Of a stretch of 64,000 nt of DNA, positions 21,611 through 32,727 are shown in pieces. Positions within the stretch are counted from its first letter, which is position 1; each line of letters starts with the position of its first letter. Source of the stretch: Anomaloglossus baeobatrachus (taxonomy: Eukaryota; Chordata; Amphibia; Anura; Aromobatidae); the NCBI RefSeq assembly GCF_048569485.1, contig NC_134354.1, positions 399,660,103-399,724,102 on the forward strand. The letters are read 5' to 3'. A program made the translations under genes and the position numbers. The notes under the pieces are model-generated. The model did no database searches and was not told where the DNA came from. It worked only from the letters and a program-made list of their open reading frames with translations.

Positions 21611-22611
21611 TGAAGCCCTGGACTAGCCAGGTAGTCACAGGTAGACCCCCTGCACAAACACCAGCCCCTAATAAGATGACAGCAGCCAACCTACAAACCC
21701 TTGTCATCTCTCTCAGTGTTCAATGGTCACACCAGGGGGCGGAGCCAGGCAGTTGGCCATGCCCACCGAGGAGTCCAGAGGGCCTGAAACAAACAGTTAG
21801 TGAGTAGAGTACAGTGAAGTGGAGTTCAAGTTCAAGTGCAGCAGGCCTGGAGCATCAGGAGGGGTACTCAGACCCAGAATGAGGTCCAGAAGCCACTGGA
21901 CCACGTCGAATTCACTGATTGAGGTCTGGACCTTAGGTCCTTTCCCATCCCAAGACCCGAAAGATGGCAACAGCCCACCGAGGGAGATAGAAAGCCACCG
22001 CCCAGGCAGAGAGATCCCACGAGCCAGCGCCTGCGGGCAAACAGGTTCCCCGACACACATCAAGCCGGGGAGCGGACTACCATTGCTGAAGCATAGGCAG
22101 TCAAGTTCTACCACAGATGTGCAGGAGAAAGCCGGGAACCACCAACCTGAGAAAGGGGCAAAGCGCAGCCGGCTGCAGGCACCGACCACCATCCTTTTTG
22201 GTTTACCAGAGACTCCGGTGTATCTATCATAGTGAGTACAACAGTGCCCTCGGGCCGCGCACCGCACCACACCATCTTGCCCGCACCTCACAACCACTGG
22301 GCACCGGGACCATCACCCCCAGCCCACGGAGTGGTCAACACCAGTTTGCCTAACATCGTCCCTGGGAGCCTAGTTAATGGCAGCGGTGGTGTCCACATTC
22401 ACCATTCACCACAACCCGTGGGTGGCGTCACGAACTTACACCTTTAAACTCCACGGCCTCAGCTGTGAACCTTCCCCACCGAAATCCCTACACGAAGCGC
22501 CAACTCCCTTTCAGAGCGATGTGACCCCCGGGTCCGGGAGGAGCTTGAGCCACCCACCGACAAGCACGGACCCGAGCGGCTCGGCAGCTAGCCGAGCCCC
22601 GGGGCGGTACA
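21611..22611 (+). repeat. 5' LTR of family A copy 2
   Basis: Aligns with 24318-25496. Contains GGTGGCGTCACGAACTTACA (near 22420) and ends GAGCCCCGGGGCGGTACA. Confidence 0.88.
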
Positions 22612-24317
22612 CATCGACTCTTCTGGCGTCACGAACAGGATTGAACCCATCCACTTACCGGTGGAAGTGCGCCTTGAAGCAGAAGTCAGCAGTGACCCAT
22701 TGAAAAATTTCAGAATCCGCCATCTTGTCACTATCCCTTGGCATGAAGTTTCCCGCCAGACCCGTCTTCCCCGCGAAAAGAGCGCGAGAGCTGAAGCCCC
22801 GCCCCCTGGGAACAGAGCGGTGCAGAAGTTTGTGCGGCTGAAAAGTGAAGCTGAGCAGAAAGAAAGCGGAGTGCCCCGAAAAGACCAAGGGGGAGCGGGC
22901 AAGAATGGCGGCATGTAACTAGCGCTGCGGAGTGCAGGGATGCCAGGACTCTGCAGAAACCCATTCCTGGACACGAACGCGGCAGGATGTGTCAGAAGAT
23001 CCAGGCCCAAGCCCACTTCATATTGGCGAAGTGGGCATCGGAGATGAAGGGCATGGCTGCAGCCGTCTGGGCGCGCGAAGTGGAGATGATCTCGGAGGAG
23101 CAGGTAAGCCGTGACCCACGCCCATATGTTCCCCAGAACCGGCCGTCCCGGCTGAGGGGCCCGGCCTGCTCCCGTCCGCCACGCCATTTCCCTCGTCGCC
23201 CGTGCCCGCAGCCAATGCCCCAACCGACCCGCTGCCCCAGTCCAAGGCAGCAAAGCCAGTACCATCTACGGGGGAGGACCCAGCTACTGGGCCCTCAGGC
23301 CTTACCGTCACCATCGCTCCGGTACCGACGACATCCCATCCGGCTCCGAGCCTGGCCGCACCAGTGATGACGAGGGCTCCGGCAGTCCGCCCGGCCGCAG
23401 CGGTGATGACGACGGCTTCGGCAGTCCGCCCGGCCGCAATGAAGGCAGCGCCCGATCGAAAGTCTACCCCAGCCACGGTGCTGGCCGCTCCCAAGTACCC
23501 CATCCCGGCTGTGGAGCAGCCGGCGTACACCTGCAGAGAGGCGGAGCAGGCCACTGATCAGTGGGGCCCATGGCAGTATGAGAGGCCGGTCGTAGCCGGC
23601 ACCGTGGACACCCAGGTGGGCCTGGCTCCTGAGCATGAGAGCGGATGTGCATGCCCGCGTTTAGAAGAAAATTAAGGTAGCGGATTCCGGCTACCATGTT
23701 GAAGTCCCCGTTGGGACTATGCTGCCCGTCCCCGTTGGGACCTTACTGTTTTACCTCGTTCCAACATAGACAAGGCCGTGAACTTGCAGGCCACCTAATA
23801 ACTTTTGGGTTTGTAAATAATTCCCTGACCACCCTTCAGATCCCACAGCCTCCGGCGAGGCAGACTGGAGGAAGGCCTGTGGCAGAGGAGGCCGAGGTCC
23901 CGTCACCAATGCAACCGGTGACAACCCTCCGGGTCAGGGGTCCCCTGTACGTGGGGCCTCTGAGAGACTGTCGAGTAAGGAACTTTTTACAAGGCCCACA
24001 AGGGCAATACCCGGGCCTTGACCCGTTCCTGGACTGGGGAAAAGTGGTGCTGCCTGTTTCCTAGAGGCAGCATCAAGGCTAGGTTTGTTTGGGTGGGTGA
24101 CTGAAGGCCCTGGTCCCATTCCCGTAAAATATAAATGTTTTATTATGCAACGTTTAAAAATGTGCCTCCCGCAAGGGATGATTTCCATATATGCCTGAAT
24201 TGTACAACGTTTAGTATACTTGTATTTGTGTTTTCCCCGTTTTATCTATCAGCAAACAAAAATAAACCGGTGGTGGTCGGGCAGCCCACGGATGGTCTGC
24301 ATTAAACCAAGGGGGAA
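22612..24317 (+). other. Interior of family A copy 2
   Basis: Order: PBS-like site (22624-22641), CCGCCATCTT motif (near 22718), short leader frame from 22987 with donor-like GGTAAGC at 23102-23108, a Pro/Ala-rich GC-rich stretch (23110-23660) and a non-coding tail to the purine tract. No protein domain was recognised. The Pro/Ala-rich frames occur on both strands and are probably compositional. Confidence 0.6.
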
Positions 24318-25496
24318 TGTAATGCCCTGGACTAGCCAGGTAGTCACAGGTAGAACCCCTGCACAAACACCAGCCCCTAATAAGGTGACAGCAGCCAACC
24401 TACAAACCCTTGTCACCTCTCTGTGTTCAATGGTCACACCAGGGGGCGGAGCCAGGTGGTTGGCCACACCCACCGAGGAGTCCAGAGGGCCTGAGACAGG
24501 AAACAAACAGTTAGTGAGTAGAGTACAGTGAAGTGGAGTAGAGTTCAAGTGCAGCAGGCCTGTGGCGTCAGGTCTGCAGCGACAACACTGGCCGGTGCCG
24601 GGGTCATAGCCCTAGTACCGTGGCAAGGAGGCAGACGGTGGTTGCCACCTGCAGGAGCCGGGAAGATGGCTGGTGGAACCGTAAGGGACCGGCACAGGGT
24701 AGTGGCCCGCCGGTACCAAACCAGGGAGCCAACTGGAAACCGAAGCACCAGGAGGGGTACTCAGACCCAAAACGAGATCCAGAAGCCACTGGACCACGTT
24801 GAATTCACTGATTGAGGTCTGGACCTTAGGTCCTTTCCCATCCCAAGACCCGAAAAATGACAACAGCCCACCGAGGGGGATAGAAAGCCACCGCCCAGGC
24901 AGAGAGATCCCACGGGTCAGTGCCTGCGGGCAAACTGATTCCCCGACACACATCAAGCCGGGGAGCGGACTACCATTGCTGAAGCATAGGCAGTCAAGTT
25001 CTACCACAGAGGTGCAGGAGAAAGGCGGGAACCACCAACCTGAGAAAGGGGCAAAGCGCAGCTTGCTGCGGGCACCGACCACCATCCTTTTTGGTTTACC
25101 AGAGACTCCAGTGTATCTGTCATAGTGAGTACAACAGTGCCCTCGGGCCGCGCACCGCACCACACCATCTTGCCCGCACCTCACAACCACTGGGCCCCGG
25201 GACCATCACCCCCAGACCACGGAGGGGTCAACACCAGACTGCCTAACATCGTCCCCGGGAGCCTAGTTAACGGCAGCGGTGGTGTCCACATTCACCACAA
25301 CCCGTGGGTGGCGTCACGAACTTACACCTTTAAACTCCACGACCTCGGCCGTGAACCTTACCACCGAAATCCCTACACGTAGCGACAACTCCCTTTCAGA
25401 GCGATGTGTCCCCCAGGTCCAGGAGATGCTCAAGCCACCCACCGACAAGCTCGGACCCGAGCGGCTCGGCAGCCGGCCGAGCCCCGGGGCGGTACA
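24318..25496 (+). repeat. 3' LTR of family A copy 2
   Basis: 1179 bp, TGTAATGCCCTGGACTAGCC...GGGGCGGTACA. Same GGTGGCGTCACGAACTTACA motif near 25307. Confidence 0.88.
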
Positions 25497-25755
25497 TATA
25501 TAGAGGCTGTTGGGGTGTATATTGAAGCTTCTTTGTGTGGCGGCGTCTGTGTGCGGCGGTGTCTGTGTGCGGCGGCGTCTGTGTGCGGCGATGTCTGTGT
25601 GTGACGAATCAGCGAAACGTGGTTCAAATTCCGCGCCAATACATGGCCGGACTGTGCCTATCGCTGATTAGTCGCGGGCGGCTTGGGTGACCAATCAGAG
25701 ACGCGGGATTTCTATTACAGACAGACAGAATTAGACAATTATATATATAGATAGA

Positions 25756-26878
25756 GGGGATCCCACGCCGTGTTTTTTTTTATTATTTAAATAAATTATT
25801 TTTAAAATCTGCATGGGGTCTTCCCTATTTTTAATCACCAGCCAAGGTAAAGCAGATAGCTGGGGGCTTGCATTATCAGGATGGCAAAGCACATAGTTAT
25901 TTGGCCCTTCCCAGCCAAAAAATGGCAGCACACCTCATAAGTTGCAAGTTCTGTGATGTGCCAATTTTGGCGCTTTACTCAGCTTTTTCCAATTGTAGAG
26001 CTAATGTTAGCTGTGAATTGAGCCTTGGGTTAGTAATGGCTAGCCATCTATCAGACATTCGCATTACTAACGTGTTAAGCATAGAGTTAAAAAAACACAG
26101 ACACAGGAAAAAAGAGTTTATTTGAATAAAGACTTCCCCACACTTCTTCATTCACCAATTTATTACTTCAAAATAAACCCTGGAATTTCCTACATAGCCC
26201 ATAGTGTAATGTCTCACAACGTCCATCGATTCCAATGGAGCTGCATTCTGAGAACTTTCTAAGAACAATGCTCCACACTGCTGGTCAGCGGCAGGCCTGG
26301 AATTTCTCACGTGTGGTGACGTCAGTAACTCAGTGATATCACCACTCATGATAAATTCTGTACCTGCCACTGACAGGCAATGACCTATGCAGGCTTGATC
26401 TGAGAAGGTTCTCAGGACATTACACTTTGGATTACATCTGAACGTCCAGGGTTTATTCTGAAGTAAAAAAATTGGTGGATGAGGGAGTGTGGGGGAGATT
26501 TCATTCACCAATTGTATTACATCAGAACATGGAGGATTGTTTTATTAAAAAATTGGTGAATGAGAGCATGTGGGAAATGTTTATTCAAATAAATTTTTCT
26601 TTCATGTGTCTGTTTTTTTAACTCTACACCTGACAGGTTAGTAATGAGGGTGTTTGATCGATACCTATCCATTGCTAAACCCCTGGGCTTGATGTCAGCT
26701 GTGAATTCAGAGCTGACATCAACCCCAAAAGTATTACCCCAATTGCCACTGCACCAGGACAATCAGGAAGAGCCAGTCTAAGAGCCAAAATTGGCCCATC
26801 TAATGGATGCCACTTCTGAGGCGGCTGCAGGCTGCTATTTTCAGGCTGCAAGGGGCCAAAACACCATGGACCTTCCCA
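25756..26878. repeat. AT-rich dispersed repeat, left part (hosts the gypsy-like element)
   Basis: Contains two inverted blocks, for example ATTCACCAATTTATTACTTC (26150) against a GAAGTAAAAAAATTGGTG form (26459-26476), and again near 26505 and 26555. The unit GATCCCACGCCGTG then TTTAAATAAATTATTTTTAAAA (25758-25808) recurs inverted or varied at 28740-28790. No gene. Confidence 0.45.
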
Positions 26879-26883
26879 CCCTG

Positions 26884-28663
26884 TGTCATGTGTATAAGGA
26901 CAGGCTCAGGATTAGAGTTCTCTATCATCTGAGAGCATGCACATTTAAAAATTGCTTTGTTTTCCTTTGGGCATTTTAGGGTTAATCCCTTACCTGGTAC
27001 AGCAGCAGACTTGCTCAGCAGTTGCAACAGGTGGTGGGCCTTTTGGTGGTAGCCCAATCTCTGCCAGAACCTAAGGTGGCCCTCCCTGACAAGTTTTCCG
27101 TGGGGGCGGGATAGGTTCCGGGTATTTGAAGCAGCCTGTTGCCTGTATTTTAGGTTTCATCGCCATTCTTCGGGGACTGAGGCCCAGCGTGTGTGAGTCG
27201 TCATTTCTTTGTTGCGGGGCCATCCTCAATACTGGGTCTTCTCTCTACTGGCTGATTCAGAGGCTATGTGGTATATAGACGATTTCTTTGTGGCTTTAGC
27301 CCTGGTCTGCGCTGAGCCTGATGGCATCTCCCTGGTGGAATTCCAGCTCTACAAGATCAAACAGGCGCCTAGCAGAGGAGTACTGCTTGAAGTTCCGGAG
27401 GTGGGCCACAGACACCCTATGGAACGACCCAGATCTCTGGAGTCAGTTTGTCTAGGGTTTGTCTGTTCGACTGAGGGACTCCTTGCTGCAGTACTCCGCA
27501 CCCACGTTGCTGGAGGCCATCATGTCCCTTGCCATCAGGTTGGATATATGTCTCAGGGAGAGATCCACCAAGACCAGGGTTCCCTTAGCCATGCCGAAGG
27601 TGGAGTTCCCATAGGTAGAGGAGGATGAGCCCATGCAGGTGGGGGTGCTCTCCTCTCGTGTCAGTTGGTTTTAGAGAGGTGGTTGGAAGGGGGCAACTGC
27701 GGTGTCTGGGTGCATGTATGGACATCCAGAGTTGTACGTATGTGAGCATGCTGATAATAAAACGTGCAGATCCAGACCTATGGGAAAATGACTTTGCATG
27801 ACTAATCACATCAAGTGGAGGGGTGCATTTGAGGCTCTCAGTGTGGATTATCTCGATCCTTATCTGTTGCGGATTATAGTGATGCTATGGCTGTGCGTCT
27901 GGATTCAACCCTAGTACTCACCCGCACTGTCGTATCCAGGTCGGCACTCAAATGGTGTAAGCTCAATTGATCCTAGGTGGTGGTTCACATTGTCCGTTTA
28001 AAGGTGGTTATTGGTGTATGGGCTTGAGAGTCCTGAGGTGTCTCCTTAAGGGGAAGGTACTGTCACATGTATAAGGACAGGCTCCGGATCAGTGTTCTCT
28101 ATTACCATCTGAGACCATGCACATTTCAAAATTGTTTTTTTTTTTCCTTTGGGCATTTTGGGGTTAATCCCTTCCCTGGTGCAGCAACAGACTTGCTCAG
28201 CTGTCTTTAGTTGAGCAGTTCTGGGCTGTATTTAATCCCTCTGCTTCCTGGAGAGGTTGCTAGTTATTCAACTCAGTTTGGAGCTATCGCAGGAGCAGAG
28301 AGTACGTACTTGAAACTGTCTGCTGCCGTTTATACACACATTTTTGTTCTACCTCCCTTCCCTTATTATTCCTCACCCATATTTCCTTGATTGTTCCTGG
28401 TGTAGTATTTAGTGTGTATAAGGTTTTTTGTTACCCCCATCTGTTGTTCTGTGTTGGTGGGTGGTTGGGCTCCATCCAGGTCAATCCCCTGGGTGTTGAG
28501 GACACAGTTGTTAGGGCCTGGACAGGAGACAAGGTCACATTGGAGGCCCAACCCTGACTACTACTAAGTCTATCATCGAGATAAGAGACAGCTCAGGATC
28601 CCTAGTCGTAGGGTCAGCCTAGGAGCCCTGTATCATCCTATCCCACCGTGCTTCCCTTTTACA
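26884..28663 (+). mobile_element. Ty3/gypsy-like LTR element remnant with gag fragment
   Basis: Perfect 5-bp target duplication CCCTG (26879-26883, 28664-28668). LTR sequence starts TGTCATGTGTATAAGGACAG at 26884, and the 3' LTR is 28061-28663 (TGTCACATG...TTTTACA), preceded by a purine tract AAGGGGAAGG. The interior of roughly 1 kb contains gag capsid-like sequence and no polymerase. The element is broken, with several breaks. The two LTR starts differ by several percent, so it is moderately old. Confidence 0.85.
27060..27625 (+). pseudogene. gag (capsid-like) remnant of the gypsy-like element
   Basis: Readable pieces include LPDKFS near the start, LLRGHPQYWVFSLLADSEAMW (27206 onward), VEFQLYKIKQ and a leucine-rich C-terminal part. 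These match the general pattern of vertebrate Ty3/gypsy gag capsid (as in the RTL/PEG10 relatives). It would have formed the capsid shell. Not intact. Confidence 0.6.
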
Positions 28664-28668
28664 CCCTG

Positions 28669-28900
28669 ATAATACCAGCCCCCAGGAGTATTCTTTACAT
28701 TGGCTGAGTATCAAAAATAGGGCACAGCCATGCAGTGTTTTTAAAAGTATTTATTTAAATAATTTTAAAAAGCAGTGTGGGATCCTCTGTATATTTGACA
28801 ACTGAGGGTTGCAGCCCACAGTTGTCTCCTTTATCCCTGCTTGTTAGCAAAAATTGATGGGAGCTCAAGTCTTTTTTTTTTTACATTTATTCCCTATCTA
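28669..28900. repeat. AT-rich dispersed repeat, right part
   Basis: Continues the host repeat interrupted at 26883: GCACAGCC, TTTATTTAAATAATTTTAAAA and GGGATCCTCTGTATATTTGACAACTGAGGGTTGCAGCCC, related to 20650-20740 and 25760-25860. Confidence 0.45.
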
Positions 28901-29400
28901 AATTTGTTTGCAGGGTAATTGCCCCTGTTTTGCTTCCTTTTGCAACCTCCTAACCCTTTCTGTGACAGTTTTACAGCCGTTTTATAGCAAACAAGTTCAG
29001 GTGTCTACTGGCTAATATGGGATTCAGGGTCCGGGTCAAGTTCGTGTCCCAAACCAAACTTTTTACTAATGTCATGCTGAACCGGCAAACCCAAGCTTCC
29101 ATGTGTCTGCTCAAAACTACCTGCAACGTCCAAGCTTTTCGTTACATTTCTTGTGTTTGTAACCATCAAATGTTAGTTCCACTGTTGGAATCAGGGTCTC
29201 TCCACCTACGTCATGCTGATCTCAGATGGGGTAGAAAAAAACCTGGTGGCAGATTCTCTTTAATGGAAAAACAAAAAGAAGAGGTGATTAGCTCACAATG
29301 AGTGCAGTTGATATTCAGATACAGGTCATATTCATACGGTCTCAATGGAGGGTGCATAAATACACGTGGCTGGCTTCCTTACAGGAACAAAGAAAGTAAG
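28901..29400. other. Unassigned sequence, no gene seen
   Basis: A 94-codon frame at 29017-29301 has no recognisable domain. Confidence 0.35.
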
Positions 29401-29604
29401 TATCCAGCACCAATATGGATAAAACGTCAAGTTTATTTCATCTTTAAAATGTCTTAAAATACAGAACACTGACGCGTTTTGGACGTCAGTCCTTAGTCGC
29501 AGGACATCTAAGAACTGATGTCCAAAAAGCGTCAGGTGCTCTGCATTTTGTGACATTTTAAAGATGAAATAAACTTGGCGTTTTATCCATATTGGTGCTG
29601 GATA
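29401..29604. repeat. Foldback with about 96-bp arms
   Basis: Arm 29401-29496 (TATCCAGCACCAATATGGAT...GTCCTTAG) pairs with 29508-29604 (CTAAGAACTGATG...ATTGGTGCTGGATA) with few mismatches and an 11-nt loop. The arms carry GACGCGTTTTGGACGTCAG and ATGAAATAAACTTG. Confidence 0.92.
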
Positions 29605-30720
29605 GTTAACTTCTAGATTCTCTTTAATGTTCAGGGGACCCTCATGTGCCCATATAGTATTTTTACTCCTATCGTTCACGGTTTACATGCAAGCAACGAA
29701 TGCACTAGTCACATAAAAGCTTTTCAGATAATATTGTAATGTGTATCATGTGCCTGAATGCACAAAACTCTACAGTATGTATGGGGTTTTTTTCACATTC
29801 GTGAGACGTTTCTCCTTCCAGAAGTGTGTATTCAGCCTCAATCTTCTGCACATCTTGCCCACTCTCTTTACCATCTGCGTCTGCGATTCTTATAAATGTG
29901 CTTCTATTTTTAAGTCAGAAACAGGAGAGTTTCTTGTTCGACCTCCAGTCTGGAATTCTGCTGAATTAAAAAAGCCACAAAGATCACAGTCTTCTGGAAA
30001 CAAAGGAGCAATGTATGGACTCACCTATTTGTGCTTGAAACTATCAACTGTTTTCTACTGAGCGGAGGACGCAAACAGCATAAATGTATGTAAAATTCAT
30101 CCCAGTTTAGTAGTGATACTGTAAGAAGCATGGGGTGGGTCTGTGGATCATGGCAATTACCCAGAGGGAGGTGGGAGTAGAATCAGTCGTCTGTCTGCAG
30201 CTACTGATTTACAGAATACACAGTGGACAGGAGTGAAGGAGGAGGAGAGAGATTAATAAAGAACGAAAAAAAAACCTCACAGTACACCTGAACAAGGAGT
30301 GGTTGAGCCAGAAAAACAGGATCACCTTATAGTTTCAATATGGCGTTGAACTAACTCTGGTCGATAGGAAGTACATCTGATTTTATGCTGAAATTCAGTC
30401 ACCAAATACAGGGGATCATCATGGTGAAAAGGAAGAAGAGGTGTTGAGTGTAAGAAAAGTAGAGATTTTACCTGTTCCACGGAGTGAGAAAATCTATCCA
30501 CGTTCTAGCTGTAACCACAGGTAAGTGATCTGCTTTTCTGCTTCTTGTGACACTTCACAGCCATTTTTACACTTGTATGGATTTAACCATAATCTGTGTT
30601 TAATTCTAAGAATAAGTTCTTATTTCTTAATAATATACTTATTTCTCTTATACTCCACTTGTAGACTGTACAACAAAACTTCCTTGTTACAGAGTCACAC
30701 AGTTCAGAATAGTTATGTAT
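29605..30720 (+). other. Mostly unassigned; weak candidate untranslated exon at about 30140-30521
   Basis: 30140-30521 has a higher purine and GC content than its surroundings (GGAGGAGGAGAGAG at 30238) and ends in a textbook donor, CCACAG|GTAAGTGATCTGC (GT at 30522-30523). No start codon with a convincing protein follows, so it could be a 5' untranslated exon, a non-coding RNA exon or chance. The 106-codon frame at 29741-30061 shows no domain. Confidence 0.2.
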
Positions 30721-30730
30721 GTATATAAAA

Positions 30731-31184
30731 TCTCTGATATAAGGCTTTATAGTGTCTACTGAATGGGTGAAGTTATCAACCGGAATATACCCATGAGGTT
30801 TCCATAAGACCCTATCATCACAGGACAGTATGATACCAGTTCTCCAAACTGACCCTTGATCCATTCTTTCAAAGTAATAGGATACGATTAACTCAAATCT
30901 TATTACTTCTCAAGAAAATGTGTTTCTTTTTTTCTACCTATAAAGTAGTCAACCTTCATATAAACCTGAAATCTCTGATATAAGGCTTTTATTGGTGAAA
31001 TTATCACCCGGAATATGCCCACGAGGTTTCCACAAAACCTCATCATCACAGGCACAGTATACCAGTTCTCATAACTGACCAGTGATCCATTCTTTACATC
31101 TGTGGTGTTGAAATAATAGGATACGATTAAACCAAATCTTATTACTTCTCAAAAAAATGGTTTTATTCCACCTATAAAGTAGTC
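30731..31184. repeat. Tandem duplication of an unassigned 240-bp segment
   Basis: 30731-30951 and 30972-31184 align throughout (TCTCTGATATAAGGCTTTAT, GAGGTTTCCAYAA, ATAGGATACGATTAA, CCTATAAAGTAGTCA) at a spacing of about 241 bp with roughly 10-15 percent differences and small indels. Confidence 0.85.
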
Positions 31185-32335
31185 ATTGATTGTTGGTTAT
31201 AATTGTACCACCTATGTAGCCTTCGGAAGAGTCAGATGACCAATAATCTATTATAAGACTGGGTGGATTGATCAAATATTTGTTTTGGTAATCAATTCAA
31301 TTAATAGAATGTATTATTTCTAATGCTCAGTTAATTTTTTTTATTATTATTATTTAAAAAAATATCCCTATTTTGAAGGAATATTAGATTGTAAATCATA
31401 TTTACAAAAAAAGATAATCTTAATTTATAGCATATTTGGCCCAGAATCGTTATCATTTCCCCCAAAATTCTGGCTAAAATATCCATTAAAATGTCTGTCC
31501 TGCTATTTTGTAAGCTACTGTTCTGAAAAGTTCTTAGAAATACTTTTAGAAGAAATGTTTACTAAATCTCTAACTATAGGTTAGTAATTATACCCTAGAA
31601 ATGATGATGTTCCATGCCACATTGCCTGAATGGAGTTATTAAAAATCCCACCAATTACTACAGTAGACCGAGCAGTGCATAGCCAGAGCGTGTGAACATA
31701 GCCTTAAGCTACAATAAGTAATATGTCGAATACTAAAGTAATATATTAAGCAGAATGTTTAATTAAAATGAAGATTAATCATTTGTAAAACCACAATGCT
31801 TTTCCAACCCAGAGTTACATTGTGTTTATGGTTATTATAAACCTTGTTTCGTAATTGAATAAAATGTAATGAAACCTACAAACACTTCCTACAAGGAGAG
31901 TAAAGGAGTGGGTCCGGCAGTAAAGCAATTAAACGTAAACCATTTACCCTATCAATATAAGAGCAAAAACACAAAAAGACCACCGGACCACAATTATGTG
32001 AAAAAAAGCAGAATTTATTAAAGAACTAATAAATTGGTGTGGCAGCAAAGAAATAGTGGTGGCGAGAGCAATACCACCAAGGAACAGAGCAGATAAACCA
32101 CCAGGTCTCCAGTACCCATATATTAGATGATATCAATGTATGAAACGTAAAGATATAAAAAATATACATACAAAATACCTGTGGAGTCCTATTAGTCAAA
32201 AACACTGAGCATTTCATGTCTGCAATCTATATAAAAGCCAGTACCACCCATCATGCACAACTACATTCACATGTACCTATTGTAAAATGTATCAGTAATG
32301 TGATTTTACAGAACTTAAGACAGGATAGGCCAACC
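31185..32335. other. AT-rich unassigned sequence, no gene seen
   Basis: Low-GC sequence without domain-bearing frames. 31960-32160 has features of an old dispersed repeat (GAATTTATTAAAGAACTAATAAATTG). Confidence 0.35.
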
Positions 32336-32339
32336 TTAA

Positions 32340-32724
32340 GGCTATGTGTCCACAGTAGAATGTTGCTGCGGATTTTTCTGCATGAAAATCCGCGACTTTC
32401 GCGGCAAATCCGCACCTTATTTTTCCCGCGGATTTGCCGCGGATTTACCGCGAATTTGCCGCGGATTTGGATGCGGATTTTTTTTTTTTTCCCCATTCTA
32501 TACCCAAAATCCGCACCAAAATCCGCAACAATAATTGACATGCTGCAGATTTTTCCGGATCAAAATCCGCGGCAAATCCGCCGCGGAAAAATCCGCAGCA
32601 TGGACACAGCATTTCCAAAATGCCATTGAAATGGCTTGGAAGTGCCGCTGCTGCAGATTTTCGGAAAATCCGCGGTAAATCCGCGGCAAATCCGCGGCAA
32701 AATCCGCAGCGTGGGCACATAGCC
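32340..32724. mobile_element. TIR MITE with TAA target duplication (CCGCGG-rich)
   Basis: Ends GGCTATGTGTCCACAG (left) and, inverted, GGCTATGTGCCCACGCTG (right). TAA flanks at 32337-32339 and 32725-32727. The interior is built from repeated AAATCCGCGG motifs in both orientations. The 3-bp TAA duplication fits PIF/Harbinger. Confidence 0.8.
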
Positions 32725-32727
32725 TAA

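Larger units (their letters stand above)
21611..25496 (+). mobile_element. LTR element, family A copy 2 (non-autonomous)
   Basis: 5' LTR 21611-22611 and 3' LTR 24318-25496 enclose about 1.7 kb. A PBS-like TGGCGTCACGAACAGGAT stands at 22624-22641, and a purine tract AAGGGGGAA ends at 24317. LTR ends are TG...GGTACA. Target sequence TATA (up to TATATA) lies on both sides inside a TA-rich minisatellite, so its exact length is ambiguous. The interior shares the leader peptide, donor-like site and purine tract with copy 1, but no cold-shock domain was recognised here, nor any polymerase. Broken, fairly old. Confidence 0.88.
20752..25755 (+). repeat. Unclassified interspersed element hosting LTR copy 2
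   Basis: The left part (20752-21610) begins with a hairpin-like GCCCCGATTCTAGCGCATCGGG. The right part (25497-25755) ends GACAGACAGAATTAGACAAT then an ATATATAGAT tail. The GTGTATATAGAGGC minisatellite (21470-21610) continues at 25497 after the LTR element, showing that the LTR element inserted into it. The short-repeat tail suggests a non-LTR or Penelope-like origin, unproven. Confidence 0.4.

Noticed and set aside
22588-23554. Long minus-strand frames in the interior of LTR copy 2
   Set aside because: Antisense to the GC-rich Pro/Ala-rich stretch; composition explains the lack of stops and no domain is recognised.
29741-30061. 106-codon frame considered as a possible exon
   Set aside because: No recognisable domain, no splice signals at its edges, ordinary AT-rich composition.
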